Assembly: GCA_008933765.1 (NCBI GenBank) | Contig: WBUK01000020.1 | Span: 1-45,190 of the forward strand | DNA from: Ignavibacteriaceae bacterium | GTDB lineage: Bacteria > Bacteroidota > Ignavibacteria > Ignavibacteriales > Ignavibacteriaceae | Reading direction: 5' to 3' | DNA length: 45,190 nucleotides | Shown here: piece by piece, positions 13,820 through 22,644 of the stretch | Layout of the letters: every line of letters begins with the position of its first letter | How positions within the stretch are numbered: position 1 is the first letter of the stretch | Made by a program: the position numbers and the translations under genes | The notes under the pieces: generated by a model | Seen by the model: only the letters and a program-made list of their open reading frames with translations | Told to the model about the DNA's origin: nothing | The model's database searches: none

Positions 13820-15828
13820 GTACAAACAGACTGTTTCTTGTAATCGGCAGTATGGCGGTCTTTTTGATCGTGTTAATCACGAGGTTGGTTTTTGTACAGA
13901 TCGTACACGCGAGTGATCTGGCATATTTTGCCAATAAGCAACAAGTAGGGATGGAGCCGTTGAAGCCTTCCCGTGGCTCTATTTACGACAGAAATGGAAC
14001 GATACTGGTTTACAGCCGGGATGAGGTTTCGTTTTTTGTTAATCCAAGGGTAGCGAGGAAGTACGGGAAAGATTCCGTTTTGGCGCAGAAATTAGCTGAT
14101 TCGCTCGGGTATAATTTCCACGAGTTAAAAGCGAAAATTGATTCGGCAGACCGGACTTTTTGCATTTTAAAGGGTATCGATGCGAAGAAAGCGCAGAAAA
14201 TGCGTAGGGTTGTGGTTGATGGTTTAGAGTACCATGAAGACCCCGTTAGGGTCTATGAATACAATGCATTGGCATCGCATGTAATTGGTTTCGTTAACTA
14301 CGAGGGGAAAGGCATTGAAGGAATTGAAAGGAGCTACAACGACGAATTAGCGGGGAAACCGGGAAGCCGCTTCGTTCTTAAAGATGGCAAAGGGGCGGTA
14401 ATTTCGATTTTGGAAGAAAATTATAAAGATGCCGTGCCGGGCGCAAACATACAACTTACTATTGACAAAACTACGCAGCTTCTTTTGGAGAAAGAGTTAG
14501 CAGCGGGCGTAAAAGCGGCGAAAGCCATCAGTGCATTGGGGATTGTGATGGACCCGAACACAGGTGAAGTGCTGGCGTTGGCAAACTATCCGGGATATGA
14601 CCCGGGGAAATATATGGATTTTTCCGATGAAGTCAGGCGAAACAAAGCAGTTTCCGATATTTATGACCCCGGCTCAACTTTTAAGGGGATTTCCTTTTCC
14701 GGGTTGCTTGATCTGAAATTGGTTACACCTCAAACAGTGGTGGACATCGGTAACGGTACATTAAAATATTACGGGCACACAATAAATGATCATATAAGTT
14801 TATCGTCGCTTACCGTGCGTGAGGTGCTCCGTTACTCGAGCAACATTGGAACGATAAAGTTAATAAACAGAATTTCGGACAACGAATTTTATAAATACTT
14901 ACGCAGTTATGGTTTTGGCAACTACACATACCTCGGTTTGCCGGGCGAAGTGAAAGGAATGCTTCCGCCGCCTGTTAAGTGGTCAAAATCATCAAAAGGG
15001 TCTATGGCTTACGGTTACGGAGTGTCGGTTACCCCAATTCAGCTGATCACGGCATATTCAGCCCTGGTGAACGGTGGCACACTTTATAAACCTTTATTAA
15101 TAAAGGCGTTAACGGATCAAAACGGGCAGGTAATTCAATCATTTGAACCGACAAAAATTCGTGATGTTATTACCCCTGAAACATCCGCACTGATGAGAGT
15201 TCTGCTTACGGATGTTGTAGAAAAGGGAACAGGGAAAAAGGCTCAAGTAGAAGGTGTGAAAATAGGCGGGAAGACGGGAACCTCACGCAGAATTATGAAC
15301 GGAGGATATACGAAAAAGTCGTATAACTCATCTTTTATTGGCTTTTTTCCGGCGGATAAGCCGAAATATATTTGTCTGATATTGGTTAATACACACAAGC
15401 AGACCGGCATTACGGGGGGTGAGGTTGCTGCTCCCATCTTCAAAAATGTGGCTTCAGTTTTATCAGGGAAAAAGAGTGAAACAATCAGCGATATTTCATT
15501 GGTATCCGTTTCGGATGAAGACGACGAAGAAATAATAGCGCCGGAAGGTGGAAAACAAGAGAGCCAGACGAAGGATGTCTTTGTTCCAGTAACCCAAATT
15601 AAAAAAGCGGCTTCACAGGGCGCAGCGAAAGGGATAATGCCGGATCTTCGCGGCACTTCGTTAAAAGATGCGATCGGGCTGATTCAGAAGATGGATTTGA
15701 AACTCACATGGTCAGGCACAGGTCGTGTGGTTGAGCAGAGCATAAAACCGGGTCAGAAACCGGCAAAAGGTTCGGTGATTGAACTTAAACTGCAGGAAAG
15801 AGCCATTTCCGGCGTAAATATATATTGA
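13816..15828 (+). CDS. ftsI: penicillin-binding protein, septal transpeptidase FtsI with PASTA domain
   Basis: Class B transpeptidase that crosslinks septal peptidoglycan. There is an N-terminal membrane helix (about 5-28), a pedestal domain with RGSIYDRNG, and a transpeptidase domain with active-site S287-TFK290, S341-S-N343 and K486-TGT489. An acidic linker (about 555-585) leads to one PASTA domain (about 605-665, MPDLRGTSLKDA). PASTA domains are usual in Firmicutes and Actinobacteria PBPs and also occur in Chlorobi relatives. It is translationally coupled to ftsL and followed four bases later by murE. At 670 residues it is long but fits FtsI plus PASTA. Confidence 0.92.
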   Translation: MSTNRLFLVIGSMAVFLIVLITRLVFVQIVHASDLAYFANKQQVGMEPLKPSRGSIYDRNGTILVYSRDEVSFFVNPRVARKYGKDSVLAQKLADSLGYNFHELKAKIDSADRTFCILKGIDAKKAQKMRRVVVDGLEYHEDPVRVYEYNALASHVIGFVNYEGKGIEGIERSYNDELAGKPGSRFVLKDGKGAVISILEENYKDAVPGANIQLTIDKTTQLLLEKELAAGVKAAKAISALGIVMDPNTGEVLALANYPGYDPGKYMDFSDEVRRNKAVSDIYDPGSTFKGISFSGLLDLKLVTPQTVVDIGNGTLKYYGHTINDHISLSSLTVREVLRYSSNIGTIKLINRISDNEFYKYLRSYGFGNYTYLGLPGEVKGMLPPPVKWSKSSKGSMAYGYGVSVTPIQLITAYSALVNGGTLYKPLLIKALTDQNGQVIQSFEPTKIRDVITPETSALMRVLLTDVVEKGTGKKAQVEGVKIGGKTGTSRRIMNGGYTKKSYNSSFIGFFPADKPKYICLILVNTHKQTGITGGEVAAPIFKNVASVLSGKKSETISDISLVSVSDEDDEEIIAPEGGKQESQTKDVFVPVTQIKKAASQGAAKGIMPDLRGTSLKDAIGLIQKMDLKLTWSGTGRVVEQSIKPGQKPAKGSVIELKLQERAISGVNIY

Positions 15829-15832
15829 ATTT

Positions 15833-17299
15833 ATGAAACTTAACGAATTATTAGAACACCTTACGGTAATACAATTAACCGGTGATTTTGTAGCGAACGA
15901 AATTTCCGGAATTTTTCATAACTCGACGAAAGTTACTCCCGGCTCACTTTTTGTGGCAATTAAAGGCTACAAAACCGACGGTCATCTTTACGCTATGGAT
16001 GCTTTCAGTAAAGGGGCGGCTGCAATTGTGGTTGAAGACACGAACGCAATTCCGGATGAAATATTCAGACGAAGTGGCAAAGCGAAAATTGTGGTATCCG
16101 ACAGCAGAAAAGCGCTGGCGCTTCTTTCAGGTGCCTTTTACCGCTTCCCTTCAAAAAAACTGAGGTTATACGGTATTACGGGGACAAAGGGGAAAACCAC
16201 CACTTCATTTTTCGTCAAAAAGATTTTGGAGAAAGCGGGTCATAAAACGGGTTTAATTGGCACCATTGCAAATATGATCGGCGAAACTGTGGTACCAACT
16301 GAATTGACAACACCCGAATCGGTTGAGTTAAACGCACTTTTTGCCCGGATGGTTGAAGAAGGCTGTACTGCTGCGGTTATGGAAGTTTCGTCGCACTCTC
16401 TGTTTTTGAACAGAACTTACGGGCTTGATTTCGACGGGGTTATTTTTACAAATCTTTCGAGTGAGCACCGTGATTTTCATGAGACAATGGATGATTATGC
16501 CACAGCAAAGAAGATTTTGTTCGATAACTTAAAGAGCGGTGCTCCCGCTGTTTTTAATATGGACGACCAGTACGGCTGTTTTATTTTGAAAGATACTGCC
16601 GGCAGAAAAGTTAGTTTCGGCAAACTCGCCGGGAATTACCGGATAGAAAATATTGAGTATGATTTCTCGGGTACTTCCTTTGTAATCGACCATTACAGCG
16701 TAAAAACAAACATCAGAACTGCGTTGGTTGGTGAATTTAATGCTTATAACGCAGCTGCGGCTTATGTGCTGATGGTTGAAGCCGGTTACGATCAAAAATT
16801 GGTGATCGAAGCTATTGGCGAAATGCCGCAGGTTGACGGCAGGTTCGAGCTGATTAAAAAAGGAGATAAAAAAGTGCTGATAGACTATGCGCACAGCCCG
16901 GGCGCTTTAGAACAGGTTTTGATAAGTATTAACAGTTTAGCGGGGGAGTCCCCGGTTTACACCGTGGTTGGATGTGGCGGAAACCGTGACAGGATGAAAC
17001 GACCGGTGATGGGTAAAATAGCCTCGGAAATGTCGTCTGTTGCAGTTATTACCAGCGATAATCCGAGAGATGAAGACCCGGAGGCAATTATAAAAGAAGT
17101 GGTGGCAGGTATTCAGAAAGATAACTACTTAGTTTATGTTAACCGGGAAGAAGCGATTAAAAGGGCGATTACAGAAAGCCCCGAAAATTCTATTATTCTT
17201 GTCGCCGGTAAGGGACATGAAGATTATCAGATTATTAAGGGGGTTAAATCGCATTTTTCGGACAGAGAAATTGCCGAAAAATATTTGAAAGAAATTTAA
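15833..17299 (+). CDS. murE: UDP-MurNAc-L-Ala-D-Glu: meso-diaminopimelate ligase
   Basis: Adds the third amino acid of the peptidoglycan stem in an ATP-dependent reaction. The P-loop is GTKGKTT (117-123), the carbamylated lysine is likely K226 in YATAKKILF, and the substrate-specificity motif DNPRDED (409-415) is the form that selects meso-diaminopimelate rather than lysine. At 488 residues it is standard length. The next gene, murF, follows after a short 7-bp repeat array. Confidence 0.95.
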   Translation: MKLNELLEHLTVIQLTGDFVANEISGIFHNSTKVTPGSLFVAIKGYKTDGHLYAMDAFSKGAAAIVVEDTNAIPDEIFRRSGKAKIVVSDSRKALALLSGAFYRFPSKKLRLYGITGTKGKTTTSFFVKKILEKAGHKTGLIGTIANMIGETVVPTELTTPESVELNALFARMVEEGCTAAVMEVSSHSLFLNRTYGLDFDGVIFTNLSSEHRDFHETMDDYATAKKILFDNLKSGAPAVFNMDDQYGCFILKDTAGRKVSFGKLAGNYRIENIEYDFSGTSFVIDHYSVKTNIRTALVGEFNAYNAAAAYVLMVEAGYDQKLVIEAIGEMPQVDGRFELIKKGDKKVLIDYAHSPGALEQVLISINSLAGESPVYTVVGCGGNRDRMKRPVMGKIASEMSSVAVITSDNPRDEDPEAIIKEVVAGIQKDNYLVYVNREEAIKRAITESPENSIILVAGKGHEDYQIIKGVKSHFSDREIAEKYLKEI

Positions 17300-17321
17300 G
17301 ATTTAAGATTTAAGATTTAAG
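17294..17321 (+). repeat. 7-bp tandem repeat (ATTTAAG x4) carrying the murE stop
   Basis: Four perfect ATTTAAG units start at 17294, inside the last codon region of murE. Each contains TAA, at 17297, 17304, 17311 and 17318, so all three frames are closed within 24 bases. A short ATC triplet run follows, up to the murF ATG. Confidence 0.9.
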
Positions 17322-17339
17322 AAATCAACAATCATCATC

Positions 17340-18872
17340 ATGCTGAGCCTTAAAAGAATTTTGGAAATTGAAAATAACCGTTTCAGAACGGCAAACTTGG
17401 ATGAAAACACGGTTTTCAGCTCGGTGGTTATTGATTCCCGCAAAGTTCAGCCGGGTGCGCTTTTCGTTGCTATTAAGGGTGAAAGGTTTGACGGACACAA
17501 TTTTGCTGATGATGTACTTAAAGCCGGCGCTGCCGCAATTGTTGTAAATGGGCGTAAATTCAAACATTTTGCGGAGCACGGTGCTCCGGTTATCGGTGCT
17601 CCCAATACAGTGGGAGCATTTGGGGGCATTGCGGGAGCATGGAGAGCGGAGCATGGTGCTCCCGTTATAGCACTAACTGGCAGCAATGGCAAAACAACCA
17701 CTAAAGATATACTTGCAACACTGCTTGGATCAAAATATCGGGTAGTTTCAACAGTTGCAAACAACAACAATCACATTGGTGTTCCGTTAACATTGCTTGA
17801 AACCGGGGAAGATACTCAATTCGTAGTCTGTGAGGTTGGTACAAACCATTTCGGTGAAGTGGAATACTCAGCCCGAATTGCACAGCCCGATCATGCTGCT
17901 ATAACAAACATTGGTGACTCTCACCTTGAATTTCTTTTGAACCGGAGAGGTGTAAAAAAAGAAAAAGAAGCATTGTTGCAGATTACGGCTGAGCGCAAAG
18001 GCAAAGTTTATTTAAACATAGATGACCCCTTTCTTGCGAGAATGGTAAAAAAATTCCCGAACGCCGTTACAGTTTCAATGAAGAAAGAAGCAACAGTAAG
18101 GGGCAAATTGTTGGGATTCTCAGAAACAGGGTACCCGCAACTTCAAATCAGTTTCAGCGGTGACGATGCAGGTAATAAAAGCGAAGTAATCACTCGTAAA
18201 AGCGTGAACGCCGGTAAGGAAAGCGAAGTAATCACCGGCAAAGGGGGAAGCAGCAGCCGAATTAGTAATAAGGGGGCGGGGTACAACGAAGGTGTTAGCG
18301 TCAAAGGCGAAAAAATTGAAATTACAATGAACCTTTACGGTAAAAAAAATTGCGAAAACGCCCTGTTAGCTGCTGCAATTGCGTTTGAATGCGGTATGAC
18401 CGGTGAAGAAATAAAAAAAGCGTTTGAATCAGTGAAACCGCCGAAAGGACGAATGAACAGATTCAGCTTTAAGAAATTCGACCTCATAGACGATACTTAC
18501 AACGCTAACCCGGCAAGCATGAAAAATGCGTTTGAAGCAATTTCCAACGATTCAGTTTTTAAAAACAGAATCGTAATTCTTGGGGATATGTTCGAACTTG
18601 GAAAAGAAGCCAGACATCATCACGAAGAATTGGTTAAACCGTTGGTTCGTGCTAAAGTAAAACTTGCTCTTTTAACCGGCAAGAACATAAAATATCTTCA
18701 CGATAAACTCAACCATAGCGGGAAAAACTCGTTGCACTTTTCATCGAAAGAAAAGTTGATTGAATACCTTAAAAATCTCGATTTATCTCACTCGTTGATA
18801 TTGGTAAAGGGTTCACGCGGAATGCAAATGGAAACCATAGTTGAATTTCTAAAAGACGAAGCAAAATCTTAA
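17340..18872 (+). CDS. murF: UDP-MurNAc-tripeptide: D-Ala-D-Ala ligase with in-frame insertions
   Basis: Completes the UDP-MurNAc-pentapeptide. The P-loop is LTGSNGKTTTK (112-122), with VCEVGTNHFGE (163-173) and the late DDTYNANPASMKNA motif. At 510 residues it is longer than usual (about 430-460). Two atypical stretches explain this. Residues about 78-110 repeat AEHGAPVI just before the P-loop (75-base DNA repeat). Residues about 275-322 are Ser/Gly/Lys-rich and repeat SEVIT (42-base DNA repeat). Both keep frame, and the catalytic motifs are intact, so the enzyme should be active. Without the insertions it is an ordinary MurF. Confidence 0.92.
   Translation: MLSLKRILEIENNRFRTANLDENTVFSSVVIDSRKVQPGALFVAIKGERFDGHNFADDVLKAGAAAIVVNGRKFKHFAEHGAPVIGAPNTVGAFGGIAGAWRAEHGAPVIALTGSNGKTTTKDILATLLGSKYRVVSTVANNNNHIGVPLTLLETGEDTQFVVCEVGTNHFGEVEYSARIAQPDHAAITNIGDSHLEFLLNRRGVKKEKEALLQITAERKGKVYLNIDDPFLARMVKKFPNAVTVSMKKEATVRGKLLGFSETGYPQLQISFSGDDAGNKSEVITRKSVNAGKESEVITGKGGSSSRISNKGAGYNEGVSVKGEKIEITMNLYGKKNCENALLAAAIAFECGMTGEEIKKAFESVKPPKGRMNRFSFKKFDLIDDTYNANPASMKNAFEAISNDSVFKNRIVILGDMFELGKEARHHHEELVKPLVRAKVKLALLTGKNIKYLHDKLNHSGKNSLHFSSKEKLIEYLKNLDLSHSLILVKGSRGMQMETIVEFLKDEAKS
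17571..17670 (+). repeat. in-frame palindromic repeat inside murF
   Basis: A 25-base unit at 17571-17595 recurs at 17646-17670 with about three differences, 75 bases (25 codons) apart. Each unit centres on a palindrome, GGAGCAC-G-GTGCTCC at 17573-17587 and its near copy at 17648-17662. Between them, TGCTCCCA and TGGGAGCA form another stem near 17598-17618. The unit encodes AEHGAPVI. Confidence 0.75.
18171..18238 (+). repeat. 42-bp-period in-frame repeat inside murF
   Basis: Bases 18171-18196 and 18213-18238 match closely, sharing AAAGCGAAGTAATCAC exactly. The period of 42 keeps frame and yields a 14-residue repeat around SEVIT in a linker absent from typical MurF. Confidence 0.75.
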
Positions 18873-18961
18873 AATGCAAAGCAAAATCTTAAAAGACCGG
18901 GCAAAACCCTTAAAAGAAGAAGCAAAATCTTAAAATGCAAAGCAAATAAAGAAAAAGGCAA
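18861..18961 (+). repeat. 20/21-bp tandem repeat over the murF stop, about 5 units
   Basis: Units start at 18861, 18881, 18901, 18922 and 18942. The common core is GCAAAATCTTAAAA; the first carries the murF TAA (18870-18872), and later units place TAA at 18890, 18911 and 18931. The array fills the entire spacer up to mraY. Confidence 0.85.
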
Positions 18962-18965
18962 ATAG

Positions 18966-20075
18966 ATGCTTTATTATTTACTCGATTATCTGAACAAAGT
19001 TTTTGACCCTCCGGGATTGGATATGGTAAAATATCTCACATTCCGTTCTGCTGTTTCAGCGATTACAGCGCTGATTATGGCATTTTATTTTGGTCCGAAG
19101 ATAATCAGGAAGTTGCAAGAGCACCAAATTGGTGAGAAAATCAAGGATTTTGGTCCGAAATCACATTTCAGCAAAGCCGGCACCCCCACAATGGGTGGTC
19201 TGATAATTCTCGTTTGTGTGTTCATACCTGTTCTTTTATGGGGCGATCTGAAAAGCACCTATGTTTGGTTATTGTTGGTTGGCACGATGTTTCTGGGTGG
19301 TGTTGGTTTCTTAGACGATTACCTGAAAGTGGTAAAAAAGATGAGAAACGGTTTAATTGCCCGTTACAAACTGATAGGGCAGGTGTTGATGGGCTTGCTT
19401 GTGGGTGCTGTTCTCTATTTTTCACCGGAATTTGCAGAAGTGCAGGGGCTGACAACAATTCCTTTCTTCAAAGATTTGAACTTGGACCTGAGTTATCTTT
19501 ATATCCCGGTGGTAATTTTCATCATCACCGCCACCTCGAACGCAGTCAATTTAACTGACGGGCTCGACGGGCTTGCAATCGGGCTTACAATAATTGCGAT
19601 GATTGCTTTGGGGATTATCAGTTATGTTTCCGGTAATATGATCTACTCCGACTATTTAAATATACAGTACCTTCAGGGTTCGGGTGAACTTACGGTATTT
19701 ATAGCAGCACTTATTGGGGCGGGGCTTGGTTTTTTGTGGTTCAACTCGTTTCCTGCGCAGGTTTTCATGGGGGATACCGGTTCACTGGCGATCGGAGGGG
19801 CTTTTGGGATTATTGCAGTGATGGTCAGGAAAGAATTGTTGCTTCCAATCCTTGGCGGAATTTTCTTTTTTGAGACAATTTCGGTGATAATCCAGACCTC
19901 ATATTTTAAATACACAAAGAAAAAATACGGCGAGGGAAGAAGATTCTTCAAAATGGCGCCAATTCACCATCATTTTGAAATGACCGGCTTAACAGAACCA
20001 AAAATTGTTATCCGTTTTTACATCATCGGTATAATTTTAGCAATAGTAAGTTTAACATCATTTAAGATCAGATAA
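18966..20075 (+). CDS. mraY: phospho-MurNAc-pentapeptide transferase
   Basis: Makes lipid I on the inner membrane by moving phospho-MurNAc-pentapeptide to undecaprenyl phosphate. It is a polytopic protein of 369 residues with about ten membrane helices. The diagnostic motifs are present: the FLDDYLK aspartates, NLTDGLDGLA, FMGDTGSLAIGG, and APIHHHFE near the C-terminus. A moderate AAAAAGG site precedes the ATG. It follows murF after a repeat array and precedes murD by two bases. Confidence 0.96.
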   Translation: MLYYLLDYLNKVFDPPGLDMVKYLTFRSAVSAITALIMAFYFGPKIIRKLQEHQIGEKIKDFGPKSHFSKAGTPTMGGLIILVCVFIPVLLWGDLKSTYVWLLLVGTMFLGGVGFLDDYLKVVKKMRNGLIARYKLIGQVLMGLLVGAVLYFSPEFAEVQGLTTIPFFKDLNLDLSYLYIPVVIFIITATSNAVNLTDGLDGLAIGLTIIAMIALGIISYVSGNMIYSDYLNIQYLQGSGELTVFIAALIGAGLGFLWFNSFPAQVFMGDTGSLAIGGAFGIIAVMVRKELLLPILGGIFFFETISVIIQTSYFKYTKKKYGEGRRFFKMAPIHHHFEMTGLTEPKIVIRFYIIGIILAIVSLTSFKIR

Positions 20076-20077
20076 CA

Positions 20078-21430
20078 GTGAACATTTACGAAAACACGAA
20101 AATTTCAATAATCGGAGCGGCGCGCAGCGGCGAGGCAGCGGCTTATCTCGCACAGAAGTTAGGTGCGGTTCCTTTCGTAAGTGATAACGGTGCTCCGGAT
20201 AAACTGCACGAAACCGCCGAAAGGCTGCGTGCGGCAGGCATCGGGTTTGAAGCCGGAGCAAATTCCAACGCTGTTTTCGACTGTGATGTTATGGTTGTTT
20301 CACCCGGCGTTCCGACTGAAGCAAGGGTGGTGCAGGATGCAATGGACAGAGGGATAAAGCTTATCAGCGAAATTGAATTTGCGGCGTCGGTTTGTCCTGC
20401 AAATATTTTTGCTGTTACCGGAACAAACGGCAAAACTACCACCACTTCGTTGTTGTATCATATTTTTAAGCTGACAGGGAAGAAAGCGTTCACTGCCGGT
20501 AACATTGGGCTTGCGTTTTCAGATATTGTTCCCGAGTGTGATGCAGAGACTTTGGTTGCGCTTGAAGTCTCAAGTTTTCAGCTGGATTTTATAAAGAAAT
20601 TCAAGCCCAAAGGCGCTGCATTGCTGAACATAACGCCAGACCATTTAAACAGATACGGCTACAACTTTGAAAACTATGTGAAATCAAAATACCGCATTTT
20701 TATGAATCAGAAAGAGGGGGACACATCCGTTTATAATTTTGACGACCGGGTAATCAGAGAGCATGGGTTCAAAGGGGGCACGATAAAATATTTTTCAACC
20801 CGCAATGAAGTTGAAGAGGGTGCATATCTCTCAGGTGAAAAAATAATTGCCGTCAGCAGCGGACAAAAATTGTTCTCTTTCGATGTCCGTGAGATGAACT
20901 TAAAGGGAGAGCACAACTATGCAAACGCAGCCGCAGCAGTAACTTTGGCAGTAAGTGCGGGTGTGCCGGCTGATACGATTATTGAAGGGCTAAAAACATT
21001 CCAAGCGGTTGAACACCGCCTTGAACCTGTGCCGGCTTCCGACGGAATAGTTTACATAAATGACTCAAAAGCCACTAATGTTGATTCGGTGGTTTATGCT
21101 CTGAAAAGTTTTGAGACTCCAATATATCTGATTTTGGGCGGAATTGATAAAGGAAACAACTACGATTTGATTCGCGATCTTGTGTTAAAAAATGTTAAGA
21201 AAATTTATGCAATTGGCGAGTCTGCCGAAAAAATAATTGAATACTTCGGCGGGTTGCTGCCTGTTGAGCACAAGAATTCGCTTTACGACTGTGTTGTTTC
21301 GGGTCATAACGAAGCAAACCCGGGTGAAGTGGTTCTTCTTTCACCTGCGTGTGCAAGTTTTGATATGTTTGATAACTACGAGCACCGCGGTAAAGTTTTC
21401 AAGGCTGCAGTTCAGGAGGCAGCGGGATGA
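20078..21430 (+). CDS. murD: UDP-MurNAc-L-Ala: D-glutamate ligase
   Basis: Adds D-glutamate to the growing stem peptide. The N-terminal Rossmann-like domain starts ISIIGAARSGEA, the P-loop is VTGTNGKTTTTS, and the late motifs NDSKATNVDS and LSPACASFDMFDNYEHRG are as expected for MurD. The start is a GTG two bases after the mraY stop, which is probably served by coupling since no strong ribosome site is seen. At 450 residues it is full length. The stop overlaps ftsW (ATGA). Confidence 0.95.
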   Translation: MNIYENTKISIIGAARSGEAAAYLAQKLGAVPFVSDNGAPDKLHETAERLRAAGIGFEAGANSNAVFDCDVMVVSPGVPTEARVVQDAMDRGIKLISEIEFAASVCPANIFAVTGTNGKTTTTSLLYHIFKLTGKKAFTAGNIGLAFSDIVPECDAETLVALEVSSFQLDFIKKFKPKGAALLNITPDHLNRYGYNFENYVKSKYRIFMNQKEGDTSVYNFDDRVIREHGFKGGTIKYFSTRNEVEEGAYLSGEKIIAVSSGQKLFSFDVREMNLKGEHNYANAAAAVTLAVSAGVPADTIIEGLKTFQAVEHRLEPVPASDGIVYINDSKATNVDSVVYALKSFETPIYLILGGIDKGNNYDLIRDLVLKNVKKIYAIGESAEKIIEYFGGLLPVEHKNSLYDCVVSGHNEANPGEVVLLSPACASFDMFDNYEHRGKVFKAAVQEAAG

Positions 21431-22644
21431 AACTTTACTCAACAATAATTTTTATATGTGCAGTAGCGTTGATGATTGGCGGCTCTTTAATGGTGCTTTC
21501 GGCAAGCAGCACATTTTCTGCGATAACATTTCAGGATGCCGAGCGCCTGTTCACGGGGCACCTTGGGAAAGTTATTATCGGGTTTATTCTGATGGTGATA
21601 ATGCCGTTTTTTGACTACCGGATTTACAAAAAATACAGCAAATATCTGCTGATTTTTGGGATACTTCTCCTGATAGCGGTGCTGTTCACTGCACCGAGCA
21701 TTAAAGGTTCAATGCGTGTTATCAGCCTGGGCGGGATGTCGTTTCAGCCCGTTGAATTGGTAAAACTGCTGCTCTTTATACATATCGCGGCGCTATTGGA
21801 GAGAACGGGCGAGGAAATAACCGACCTGAAACGGGGCGTTGTAATTCCGATGGTTTGGATAGGAAGTGTTGCTCTCTTAGTATTTCTGCAGCCGAATGTA
21901 AGCAACGGCGTGCTGATATTAGTAACCGGCATAGCTATGATGTTTGTAGCCGGCATCAGGGTTCAGCATTTTATGACTTTTGCCGGCGCAGGCGGTGCGC
22001 TCGCAATTTTGTACGCTTTAATTAAACCGCATTCGCTTAAGAGGATATCAACTTATTTGGGTGCTGTTTTCGGCAGTGGCGAGTTCCACCCTCAGGTGTT
22101 GCAGTCGTTATATGGTCTTGGAAGTGGCGGGTTATTAGGCGTTGGTTTGGGTAAGAGTGCTCAAAGGAACCTCTTTTTACCTGAAGCATACGGTGATTTT
22201 ATTTTCGCAATACTTGGCGAAGAACTTGGGTTTATAGGTACCGTGGTAACACTTCTGCTATACGCAACAATCTTTGTTCTCGGTATTTTGATAGCAAAAA
22301 ACGCTCCCGATAAGTTCGGGAAGTTGTTGGCTTTTTCAATAGCACTTTCAATACCGTTATATGCGTTTGTTAACGCTGCGGTTGCAATAGGGGTATTTCC
22401 TGTAACGGGGTTGCCGCTGCCGTTAATCAGTCATGGTGGCACAGCGGTAATCATTGTTTGCATGTCGCTCGGCATCCTCTTAAGTATAGGAATGCACACA
22501 AAGCCAAAAGGTTCAGGAAGTGGCAGCGAGAGCGAAACCGGCAACCGTGAAAGCGGAAGCAGTAAGAGAAATAAGCCTGACTACGACAGCAAAAAAAGTC
22601 ATGAAACCGATGAAGATAACGATCCACTCGGAGTATTCAGTTGA
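21427..22644 (+). CDS. ftsW: FtsW, SEDS peptidoglycan glycosyltransferase
   Basis: Polymerises lipid II at the septum together with FtsI. It has about ten membrane helices. Family motifs such as KGSMRVISLGGMSFQPVELVK, split across the first periplasmic loop, AYGDFIFAILGEELGF and GLPLPLISHGGT are present. The C-terminal tail (about 359-405) is a hydrophilic Ser/Gly/Glu/Lys stretch with no hydrophobic segment and looks disordered; it may be a cytoplasmic docking tail. Both ends overlap neighbours by four bases (ATGA with murD, TTGA with murG). Confidence 0.94.
   Translation: MKLYSTIIFICAVALMIGGSLMVLSASSTFSAITFQDAERLFTGHLGKVIIGFILMVIMPFFDYRIYKKYSKYLLIFGILLLIAVLFTAPSIKGSMRVISLGGMSFQPVELVKLLLFIHIAALLERTGEEITDLKRGVVIPMVWIGSVALLVFLQPNVSNGVLILVTGIAMMFVAGIRVQHFMTFAGAGGALAILYALIKPHSLKRISTYLGAVFGSGEFHPQVLQSLYGLGSGGLLGVGLGKSAQRNLFLPEAYGDFIFAILGEELGFIGTVVTLLLYATIFVLGILIAKNAPDKFGKLLAFSIALSIPLYAFVNAAVAIGVFPVTGLPLPLISHGGTAVIIVCMSLGILLSIGMHTKPKGSGSGSESETGNRESGSSKRNKPDYDSKKSHETDEDNDPLGVFS

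Noticed and set aside
17571..17670. DNA-uptake-type word GGTGCTCC
   Set aside because: It also occurs in murE and murD, but there it encodes Gly-Ala-Pro at unrelated places and is not frequent enough to be an uptake signal.
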